Below are positions 52,788 through 59,833 of a stretch of 64,000 nt of DNA, in pieces; position 1 is the stretch's first letter; each line of letters starts with the position of its first letter. The notes beneath the pieces are model-generated. The model made no database searches. It was given only the letters and a program-made list of their open reading frames with translations, and was not told the origin of the DNA. This DNA comes from Niabella pedocola (lineage in GTDB: Bacteria > Bacteroidota > Bacteroidia > Chitinophagales > Chitinophagaceae), in the NCBI RefSeq assembly GCF_021044425.1, contig NZ_JAJNEC010000005.1, positions 2,542,001-2,606,000 on the forward strand. The letters are read 5' to 3'. Made by a program: the position numbers and the translations under genes.

Positions 52788-53681
52788 TTAAGAACCGGGG
52801 GTGTTTTTCTTTTTTCCGATGGTGAAGACCCGCGACAGGTTAAATCCAAAGCGTATTTCTCCGCTGCCCCAGCTGTCGGTGGTATTGGTGATAAAGGCTT
52901 TTTCATTCATGCCCGTGGCATTGGAGAAATGGAGCTGGAATACGTGTCCACCGGTTTCAATATCAAAGCCAAGCGATAAGGGGTTTTTATAGAGATCCTT
53001 GTTTAAGCCGGAAACCACATAATGATAATCGGCTACAAAAGCCACTCTTTTCGAAAGTTTCAGCCGGCCGCCGATCCCTACCGCATACGTGTCATTGTCA
53101 TCTGTTTGGCTGGCAACCAGGTTCCGGTGTACATAGGTGGGCGACACCTGGAGGCTGAAGGCTTCCGTAAATTTCCGGCCGATGATCACCTCACTATAAT
53201 AGGCCATCCGGTGTTTTGTATCGGTGAATTTTGCATCGGCAGCAAATTTTTGCGTAGTAAGCGCCGCCCCGGCCGCCAGTACTACGGAAACCGGTGATGC
53301 GCCTTTACCGCCCGTAGCTTGTTGTATGGGCCGGTATTTGATAAAACCATCCAGCTCTTTTTCTGCCGTACTGCGACCGACACCAATGGTAAGGTTCTTT
53401 CCAAGACCATAGTCAAATCCCATGCGCATGGCTGCCTGATCGAGCCCGAAAAACTCCCCGATGCCGTCGCTGATCCTTCCAAACCGGTGCAGGATGCGCA
53501 CGTCCAGCACATTTTTTCCGATAAATTCGACGGAATGGCCATTGATCACACGGCTCGATTTAAAGGCCCCGGTCACATATTCCTTTTGTCCGCCTGAATC
53601 GACCAGGCTAAGCAGATCCGCTTCCTGTGCCCAGATAACCGGAGCAATGAGGAGCAAGCAAATTGTTGTTAAAAACTTCAT
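52788..53681 (-). CDS. DUF5777 outer-membrane beta-barrel protein
   Basis: A 297-residue protein with a clear signal peptide (cleavage after VIWAQ, residue 19) and alternating beta strands to the end, matching DUF5777: RFGRISDG near residue 67, MRMGFDYGLGKNLTIGVGRS, a Gly/Ala-rich segment (about 125-145), and terminal strands closing RVFTIGKKK. Predicted to be an outer-membrane barrel of 12-14 strands. No substrate known. It is 26 nt after the YceI gene. Confidence 0.85.
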   Translation of the reverse strand: MKFLTTICLLLIAPVIWAQEADLLSLVDSGGQKEYVTGAFKSSRVINGHSVEFIGKNVLDVRILHRFGRISDGIGEFFGLDQAAMRMGFDYGLGKNLTIGVGRSTAEKELDGFIKYRPIQQATGGKGASPVSVVLAAGAALTTQKFAADAKFTDTKHRMAYYSEVIIGRKFTEAFSLQVSPTYVHRNLVASQTDDNDTYAVGIGGRLKLSKRVAFVADYHYVVSGLNKDLYKNPLSLGFDIETGGHVFQLHFSNATGMNEKAFITNTTDSWGSGEIRFGFNLSRVFTIGKKKNTPGS

Positions 53682-53707
53682 AGTAATTGGGTTTGTGCGT
53701 TGGATTG

Positions 53708-54259
53708 TTATTTTAAAACAGCGTAATTACAGTTGACCGACACCATCGCGGTTTTGGCAATTTTGTCGCTCACGATTCCGGGGATCGCAATTTTGTAATC
53801 GGCAATGGTGACCGGAAATTTTGCCAGGGCCTGAACCGTTGTTCCGGAAATGGCTAACGATCCGGAAGTGGTGATCTCTTTCTTTACGCCGTGGATCTCA
53901 AGGACGCCTTTTACGGTTACCGGGTAGTTGCCTGGTTTTTGAAAGAGCGCCGGCGTCAGGTTTACGATCTTACCTTTAAATACCGCCTTGGGGTATTTGC
54001 TGCTCTCCATATAATTTTCGTTGAAATGTTCCTGCATCAGGGCCCGGCGAAATTCAAAGCCTTTTATCAGCACCGCAAATTCTATTTGCCCGGTTGCGGC
54101 GTCCAGTACGCTGGCCGCTGTCTTATTGGTGGCAATGATGTCTTCCAGGGCGGTTCCGGCTTCAAACGAAACGGTACCGTTTTTTGTAAAATATTTCTGC
54201 GCAAGTCCTGCTTTTGCCAACACCAGCAGCATACAAAGCGCAAGGGCTGTTTTTTTCAT
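53708..54259 (-). CDS. YceI family periplasmic protein
   Basis: From the ATG at 54259 a 183-residue secreted protein (signal cleaved after AGLAQ) with the YceI lipocalin-like barrel: KNGTVSFEAGTALEDI, GFEFRRALMQEHFNENYMESSKYPKAVFKG, then VKGVLEIHGVKKEI. The family binds isoprenoid lipids such as polyprenyl or ubiquinone-like molecules in other bacteria. Its company of redox-type proteins fits a lipid-soluble carrier role, an inference. The gaps to its neighbours are 10 and 26 nt. Confidence 0.92.
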   Translation of the reverse strand: MKKTALALCMLLVLAKAGLAQKYFTKNGTVSFEAGTALEDIIATNKTAASVLDAATGQIEFAVLIKGFEFRRALMQEHFNENYMESSKYPKAVFKGKIVNLTPALFQKPGNYPVTVKGVLEIHGVKKEITTSGSLAISGTTVQALAKFPVTIADYKIAIPGIVSDKIAKTAMVSVNCNYAVLK

Positions 54260-54269
54260 GATAAGGGTT

Positions 54270-54692
54270 TTATTGAACGATACTGCATTTGTTAAGGACC
54301 ACATCCATGAGCTTGCCGGTACATACGCCTTTAATAGTAACCTGTTGGCCGCTTTTCAGTTTTTTTACAGCTGCGGCTTCGGTATCATAAAAACTGCAGG
54401 TTACCGAAGTCATAGGATCCCCGCTGTCTAAAAAAACCGTAGCAGTACCTCCCTGCTCTATTTTTACGTCCTTGATGTTGCCGCTTACGGAAACAACCTT
54501 GTCTACATATTGCTTTGTGGCGGCTGACTCGTCTGTATTAAAGGCCGTAGTTAAACCGGAGGCGGTAATTTCAAATTGCGAATCGGCCTGTTTAATATTC
54601 TGTGGTTTCTTATTATACAAATACAATCCATACAGAACAGCCGTTACAACAAGGAGCACCACTGCTATTGCAATTTTTTTCCAGGTGGTCAT
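54270..54692 (-). CDS. Membrane-anchored OB-fold protein (tRNA_anti-like)
   Basis: A 140-residue protein with an N-terminal membrane anchor (about 6-26) and a periplasmic OB-fold domain: YVDKVVSVSGNIKDV, ATVFLDSGD, VTIKGVCTGKLMDVVLNKC. This is the PF12869-type OB fold, found in many Bacteroidota envelope proteins without a known function. Three cysteines (one near SVTCSFYD, two near the C-terminus) might form a disulfide. Lies 10 nt from each neighbour, strongly suggesting one transcript. Confidence 0.85.
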   Translation of the reverse strand: MTTWKKIAIAVVLLVVTAVLYGLYLYNKKPQNIKQADSQFEITASGLTTAFNTDESAATKQYVDKVVSVSGNIKDVKIEQGGTATVFLDSGDPMTSVTCSFYDTEAAAVKKLKSGQQVTIKGVCTGKLMDVVLNKCSIVQ

Positions 54693-54702
54693 TTTACTGC
54701 AT

Positions 54703-55086
54703 TTAGTTGTTAGGAGTTCCGGAGGAGATCCAGCATCTTAATGTAGCCTTTTGATCGGCGGTAAGTGCTCCTCCCGTTTTCGGCATGCGGCTGTTAACCA
54801 CCGCAGCATCATTGATTGCGGAACCCTTTGAAGATATCTGGGCGTAAGTAATCAGCTCTCCCGGTCCGTTGGTACTGCCGCTTCCGTGGCAACCGGAATT
54901 GGTAGCACAGCGGCTCTGGATGATGGGCAGCACATTCGCGGTAAATTTGGCCTGTATACTGGAACAATCATTTCCCTGTGGAGGGAGATTATCAACGGAG
55001 TCTTTTTTATCACCGCCGCAATTAACAGCTGTAAGGGCAATAAAGAGCAATAGGATTCCTGTAGAAAAAAGGTTCTTTTTTTTCAT
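54703..55086 (-). CDS. Lipoprotein with CX5CH motif, cytochrome c-like
   Basis: A 127-residue lipoprotein: lipobox LTAVNC gives Cys23. The mature part reads like a small cytochrome-type domain: FTANVLPIIQSRC, then Cys60-ATNSG-Cys66-His67 (SRCATNSGCHG), PGELITYAQI, and MPKTGG followed by LTADQKATLRCWI. The spacing between the cysteines is five residues instead of the two of CXXCH, so standard haem c attachment is doubtful; the Met in MPKTGG would be the axial ligand if haem binds. First of the five envelope genes, 51 nt after the sigma-linked barrel gene. Confidence 0.78.
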   Translation of the reverse strand: MKKKNLFSTGILLLFIALTAVNCGGDKKDSVDNLPPQGNDCSSIQAKFTANVLPIIQSRCATNSGCHGSGSTNGPGELITYAQISSKGSAINDAAVVNSRMPKTGGALTADQKATLRCWISSGTPNN

Positions 55087-55137
55087 GATGACAGATTTAA
55101 ATTGAATAAGAGGATTATATGTTTGTTTGCTACTGCA

Positions 55138-56349
55138 TTACAAATCTTTTTTAATGGAGATCTGTGTACCCACACCGCCCAAACTCAGGTTACCATACCC
55201 GATCTCACCCATCGGGATTTTTACATAAGGAGCAATCTGCACGGATACATGCTCCCATTTTTGTTCGTAACCGATGGAAAGGTTGGCTACCGCATAAACG
55301 CTTTTTCCTTTACCGGATACATCCCGGTTTATAGGCACCGGTCCATCGCCCCGGTCAAGATCGTAGATATAACTCTGTTTTACGATCACTGTTGGGGATA
55401 CGCCCGTACTTACAAATGCTTTGTTCTTTTTGGAGGCTACCACATCATAACGGACGTTTACGGGTACGTCAATCATGGTACAGGAGCCTTCGATATTGGA
55501 AACCCTGGAAGATACCGGGTTGCCGTTTGGATTGAAATCGGCGTTGTTCACATCGTAGGTCATGGATTCATATACCACACCCGACTCTACCGAAAAGCGC
55601 GACTGCCCCAGTTTCCGCTGCACCAGCAGCCCGGCATTTAAGCCCGGTTTTTTGGATACGTCGCCCCGCACCATGCCCAGGTTGGAGCCGGCTATAAGCC
55701 CTACCTGCCAGCGGTTGTTTGCAGGCCTGGCCGGGGATGTTTCCGCCAGGAACGGATTATAGTTCCCGGGGAGTGCCTGCCGCTCGCCTGCCGGTTTATC
55801 CCGCAGTGAAAAATAAGGTTTCCGCTGGAGCGTATCGGCCGGATGGTGTTCCTGTTCTGCCCCTGCCTTTTTGGGAATATCAGAAAACGCCCGGCCATTA
55901 TGCACCAGGGGGGTGTATTCCTTTCCCGGAAGCAGGGGCTCGGAGCCTGTTGTAATTGCATTCAAAGAGCGAAGAACGTTTCCCGCATCATCCGGACTTA
56001 GCACGGCCGGCAACTGCGTGGTTCCGGATGGGAGGGGTACATCTTTAATAATACCTGAGACGATGCCTGCGGCGGAAGGGCTTCCGGCAAGTCCTGGTAA
56101 CGGCTGCCGTTGAAGCATCCATAGCATACCCGCTATGGCCAGCAACAGGCAGGCGGCGGCCAGTTGCCAGGAGCGGCGCAGGATCAGGGGCCGGCGTTGG
56201 CTGGCACTTTCTCCGGCGGGAAGCATTTTTGTTTTATAAAAGTCATCCCATGCTCCTTCCGGGGCATCCGGAGGCTGAAAGCGGCTGGCTGCGTCGCGAA
56301 AGAGTTTATCCAACGCTTCATCGTCCATATTTGAAAATTTTTTATTCAT
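55138..56349 (-). CDS. Anti-sigma-like membrane protein fused to an outer-membrane-type beta domain
   Basis: A 403-residue protein with an unusual build. Residues 1-50 are cytoplasmic-type and charged (MDDEALDKLFRDAASRFQPP), like the N-terminus of Bacteroidota anti-sigma factors; 58-76 is a membrane segment (WQLAAACLLLAIAGMLWML); 210-403 are beta-rich and end YGNLSLGGVGTQISIKKDL, like a PorT/OMP barrel. The start ATG at 56349 overlaps the sigma gene by 8 nt (alternative ATG 56328). Probably controls the sigma factor, but how a barrel-like domain could sit on an inner-membrane anchor is unclear. Confidence 0.75.
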   Translation of the reverse strand: MNKKFSNMDDEALDKLFRDAASRFQPPDAPEGAWDDFYKTKMLPAGESASQRRPLILRRSWQLAAACLLLAIAGMLWMLQRQPLPGLAGSPSAAGIVSGIIKDVPLPSGTTQLPAVLSPDDAGNVLRSLNAITTGSEPLLPGKEYTPLVHNGRAFSDIPKKAGAEQEHHPADTLQRKPYFSLRDKPAGERQALPGNYNPFLAETSPARPANNRWQVGLIAGSNLGMVRGDVSKKPGLNAGLLVQRKLGQSRFSVESGVVYESMTYDVNNADFNPNGNPVSSRVSNIEGSCTMIDVPVNVRYDVVASKKNKAFVSTGVSPTVIVKQSYIYDLDRGDGPVPINRDVSGKGKSVYAVANLSIGYEQKWEHVSVQIAPYVKIPMGEIGYGNLSLGGVGTQISIKKDL

Positions 56350-56878
56350 TTAACTGCTCCAGCATTTCCCTGAGATTTTTACGGGCCTTCATCAGGTTGG
56401 ATTTTGAGGTACCTACCGATATGCCCAATGTTTGTGCGATTTCTTCATGACTAAACCCTTCAATGGCAAATAAGCTGAAAGTGGCCCGGTAAGCCGGGCT
56501 TAATTGCTGGATCAGCTTTACCAGGTCCAGGTACGCCATATGATCTGTCATATTTCCGGATGCCTCTGCCTGCAACTCCGCGGGGCCTGCATCAACCCGT
56601 TCTGCCTTTCTTTTCGCAGATTGGTAGTGGTTGATACTTGTATGGATCATTATTTTCTTTAACCAGCTCATAAAAACTTTCGATAAATGTTCCTGATCTT
56701 CCGGTTCCTGAAAATGGGCCATGCCCCTGAATACCCTTACAAATCCGTCATTCACCATTTCGAGTGCCTCCTCCCGCGAAGCGGTATACCGCAGGCATAC
56801 TGAAAGCGAAAACCCAAAGTATTGCTCATACAACCGCCGCTGCCAGGAGGGTATACCCAACTTACAGCCACCTACCAT
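56342..56878 (-). CDS. ECF-family RNA polymerase sigma factor
   Basis: A sigma-70-type factor of 178 residues from the ATG at 56878; a TTG at 56917 would add 13 residues but lies against a promoter-like TAGTGTTTG. Region 2 is visible as LYEQYFGFSLSVCLRYTASREEALEMVNDGFVRVF, and region 4 as LSPAYRATFSLFAIEGFSHEEIAQTLGISVGTSKS. The factor reads directly into the anti-sigma-like barrel gene and then the redox-envelope genes, which are likely among its targets. An ABC transporter lies upstream. Confidence 0.92.
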   Translation of the reverse strand: MVGGCKLGIPSWQRRLYEQYFGFSLSVCLRYTASREEALEMVNDGFVRVFRGMAHFQEPEDQEHLSKVFMSWLKKIMIHTSINHYQSAKRKAERVDAGPAELQAEASGNMTDHMAYLDLVKLIQQLSPAYRATFSLFAIEGFSHEEIAQTLGISVGTSKSNLMKARKNLREMLEQLNE

Positions 56879-57071
56879 ACTTGACAGGCTATACTCGGTC
56901 TTCGGAGGTACTGACAAACACTATGTATAAGGTTACGAAATGGTTTATATATAAGTACATACAGCAAATTCCGGCGAAGGGTTGCCTCCGTTAACATTTT
57001 TTTTATTTTACGGAAACCCGGCACTGCGGATGGATTAAAAAACGGACAGGAGTATAGTGTACGGGCGCGCC

Positions 57072-58853
57072 TCAGACAGAAACCTGCCCGGCCTGCTGCT
57101 CAAACTGCATTTTATGCAGCCGTGCATAATACCCATTCTTGTGCATCAATTCATCATGGGTGCCCATCTCTACCAACACACCCTTATCCAGTACAATTAT
57201 TTTATCGGCTTTACGTATGGTACTGAGCCGGTGGGCAATAACGATGGACGTACGTCCTTTTACCAGCGTTTCCGTGGCTTTCTGAATGAGCAGTTCGCTT
57301 TCGGTATCAATGGAAGAAGTAGCTTCGTCCAGGATCAGGATCGAAGGATCATACAGCAAGGCCCGGATAAAGGAAAGCAACTGCCGCTGTCCCAGTGATA
57401 AGGTAGCTCCCCGTTCCTTCACATTATAGTTGTATCCTCCCGGCAGCCGCATAATGAAATCATGCATATCGATCATTTTAGCAGCGGCAATTACCTGGTC
57501 CTCGGAAATATCAGGATTCCGGAGGGTAATATTGTCCAGCACCGACCCGGAGAACAGGAAGACATCCTGAAGCACCACACCAATATTTTTTCGGAGGTAT
57601 CCGGGCGACAGGGATTGAATATTCCTGCCGTCTACGGTGATGGTACCTTTTTGGATGGTATAAAAACGGTTCAGGAGATTGGTAATCGTGGTTTTGCCAC
57701 TGCCCGTATGCCCTACAATGGCCACGGTTTCTCCCTGCCGGATGTGAAAGCTCAGGTTTTTGAGTACCCATTTCTCCTCAACATAAGCAAAGGACACGTC
57801 TTCAAAATCAACCGTGCCGGCTACCCGCTGTTGCGGATCCTGGTATCCGCCGGCCGGCGGCTGGTCCGTATCGGGGTTGTCCATTACGGTAAAAACCCGT
57901 TCGCTGGCGATGATGCCCATCTGCACCGTGTTAAACTTGTCTGCCAGCATCCGCAACGGGCGGAACAACAGGTTCAAACAAAGGATAAACGATACGATCA
58001 CCCCCTGCTGCCCCTGTTTTAAATCCAATGCTTCACGGGCCGTATACCAGATAATGAGCCCGATAGACAGGGCCAGTACGATTTCAATTACCGGGAAAAA
58101 TACGGAATAGGCAAAAATGGAACGGATATTGGCATCCCGGTGCTGTTTGTTAATGGTATTGAATTTATCAAACTCTTTTTTCTCCGCATGGAAGGCCTGT
58201 ACCACACTCATACCCGACAAATGTTCCTGTACAAAGGCATTGAGTGCCGCTACGGCATTGCGTACCTTAAAAAAAGAGCGGTTGATGCTTTCCTTAAAAT
58301 AATAAGTGGCAATGATCATGATCGGAAACGGGATCAGCGCAATGAGGGTCAGCCTCCAGTCGATCCAGAACATATATAACAATACACAAAGGATCGAAAG
58401 CAGATCGGCGATAATAGGGATCAGGCCATCGGAGAAGATCTCGTTAATGGATTCGATATCATTAATGGTACGGGTGGTGAGGGTGCCGATGGGGGTACGG
58501 TCAAATTGCCGCAGGTTCAAACGAAGGATCTTTTTATAGATCGCATCCCGCATATCTTTTACTACTGCCTGCCCTAGCCATGCGGTAGTAAAGGAAAAGG
58601 AAAAACGCATGGCGGTTTCAATAAGAATAATCACCAGTTGAATCAGTGTTACATACACCACCATTCGGGGAACGGAGTGCGTGATATAATCATCTACCGT
58701 AAGCTGGATCAACATCGGTCGCACAGGGGTGATAAGAGCCAGTAGGATCGCCAGTACAACAGACAGGTAGAACTTTTTTTTGTACGGTGCTGCGTATTGA
58801 AAGACCCGTCTGACCTTTGAAACGTCAAAAAATGCCTTTTTTGAATCTGCCAT
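57072..58853 (-). CDS. ABC exporter, fused permease and ATPase
   Basis: Half-transporter of 593 residues: six membrane segments (about 18-320) and an ATPase domain with Walker A GHTGSGKTT (Lys387), signature LSLGQRQL, Walker B LILDEATSSID and the H-loop IAHRLST. It would form a homodimer. It resembles lipid and multidrug exporters of the MsbA/LmrA type; no substrate can be given. A promoter-like TTATCTTG lies upstream, and the gene diverges from the ROK kinase at 58944. Confidence 0.93.
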   Translation of the reverse strand: MADSKKAFFDVSKVRRVFQYAAPYKKKFYLSVVLAILLALITPVRPMLIQLTVDDYITHSVPRMVVYVTLIQLVIILIETAMRFSFSFTTAWLGQAVVKDMRDAIYKKILRLNLRQFDRTPIGTLTTRTINDIESINEIFSDGLIPIIADLLSILCVLLYMFWIDWRLTLIALIPFPIMIIATYYFKESINRSFFKVRNAVAALNAFVQEHLSGMSVVQAFHAEKKEFDKFNTINKQHRDANIRSIFAYSVFFPVIEIVLALSIGLIIWYTAREALDLKQGQQGVIVSFILCLNLLFRPLRMLADKFNTVQMGIIASERVFTVMDNPDTDQPPAGGYQDPQQRVAGTVDFEDVSFAYVEEKWVLKNLSFHIRQGETVAIVGHTGSGKTTITNLLNRFYTIQKGTITVDGRNIQSLSPGYLRKNIGVVLQDVFLFSGSVLDNITLRNPDISEDQVIAAAKMIDMHDFIMRLPGGYNYNVKERGATLSLGQRQLLSFIRALLYDPSILILDEATSSIDTESELLIQKATETLVKGRTSIVIAHRLSTIRKADKIIVLDKGVLVEMGTHDELMHKNGYYARLHKMQFEQQAGQVSV

Positions 58854-58943
58854 GGGGCTGCAAGATAATTATTCTGGAGACAATTTTTTTTTAAGACCCA
58901 TAAACTTATCTATCTTTCATGCTTCTAAAAAAAGAAAACAGAT

Positions 58944-59636
58944 ATGGCATCCATCACATTGGCTATTGATATTGGCGGTTCCAAGGTAAAAGGGTGTACC
59001 CTCAATGCGCAGGGTGAAATAGTGCAGGAATATATCAAACTACCTACGCCTGTTCCGGCCACACCGGAAAACCTGGTGCATACCATCAAAGAGCTGGTGA
59101 AAGATTTCCGGTATGACCAGGTATCTGCGGGCTTTCCCGGTTATGTAAGGAACAATATCGTGTATACGGCACCCAACCTGGGTTCCCAGTACTGGAATAA
59201 GATAGACCTGGCAGCCCTGCTATCAAAGACGCTGGGAAAGCCGGCCCGGGTGGTGAATGACGCCGATATGCTGGGACTTGGCTGTATTGAAGGAAAAGGT
59301 TTTGAAATGATGATTACCCTGGGAACAGGTTTTGGAACAGCCTTCTTTCTCGACGGCAAACTGCTGCCACACCTGGAGATCGGGCAACACCCCTGTATCA
59401 ATAATAAAACGTACGACCAATACCTGGGGCAGCGGGCCTATGATGACCTGGGAAAGAAAGAGTGGAACAAACGGCTGCAGGCTGTATTAAAGATCCTGCA
59501 AACGACGTTTAATTACGATCATTTGTTTATCGGTGGCGGGCTGGCAAAAAAAATAACGCTGGATTTGAAGGAGAATATGACCATCGTTTCCAATGTGGAT
59601 GGTATCGATGGCGGCGTGCAGTTGTGGAAACAATAG
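58944..59636 (+). CDS. ROK-family sugar kinase, polyphosphate-glucokinase-like
   Basis: A 230-residue ROK kinase. The phosphate loop is LAIDIGGSKVKGC, the catalytic Asp is in VVNDADMLGLGC, and TLGTGFGTAFF binds substrate; HLEIGQHPC replaces the usual ExGH block. The zinc-cysteine motif of many ROK proteins is absent, and the short length together with DIGGSKVKG favours the polyphosphate glucokinase branch. Whether phosphate comes from polyphosphate or ATP is not decidable here. It converges on the large secreted paralogues across a heptad repeat. Confidence 0.85.
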   Translation: MASITLAIDIGGSKVKGCTLNAQGEIVQEYIKLPTPVPATPENLVHTIKELVKDFRYDQVSAGFPGYVRNNIVYTAPNLGSQYWNKIDLAALLSKTLGKPARVVNDADMLGLGCIEGKGFEMMITLGTGFGTAFFLDGKLLPHLEIGQHPCINNKTYDQYLGQRAYDDLGKKEWNKRLQAVLKILQTTFNYDHLFIGGGLAKKITLDLKENMTIVSNVDGIDGGVQLWKQ

Positions 59637-59639
59637 TTT

Positions 59640-59755
59640 GTTTCAGGTTTAACGTTCAAAGTTTGAGGTTAGATTCGTTTTTATGCTTGGTGTAGGGCGC
59701 TGGATTTTAGATACCGGACGCCAGATATTAGACATGTGATGTCTAACGTCTGCAG
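59640..59755. repeat. 7-nt-period tracts after the ROK kinase
   Basis: GTTTCAG, GTTTAAC, GTTCAAA, GTTTGAG, GTTAGAT (59640-59674), then a second tract AGATACC, GGACGCC, AGATATT, AGACATG, TGATGTC, TAACGTC (about 59709-59750). The spacer separates two convergent genes. Confidence 0.7.
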
Positions 59756-59833
59756 CATATCGGCCTGAGGAGGTTTATGAAGCAGTTACGGATCTTCATT
59801 CCCACATTTTCAAATCTTCAAATGCGCACATTA

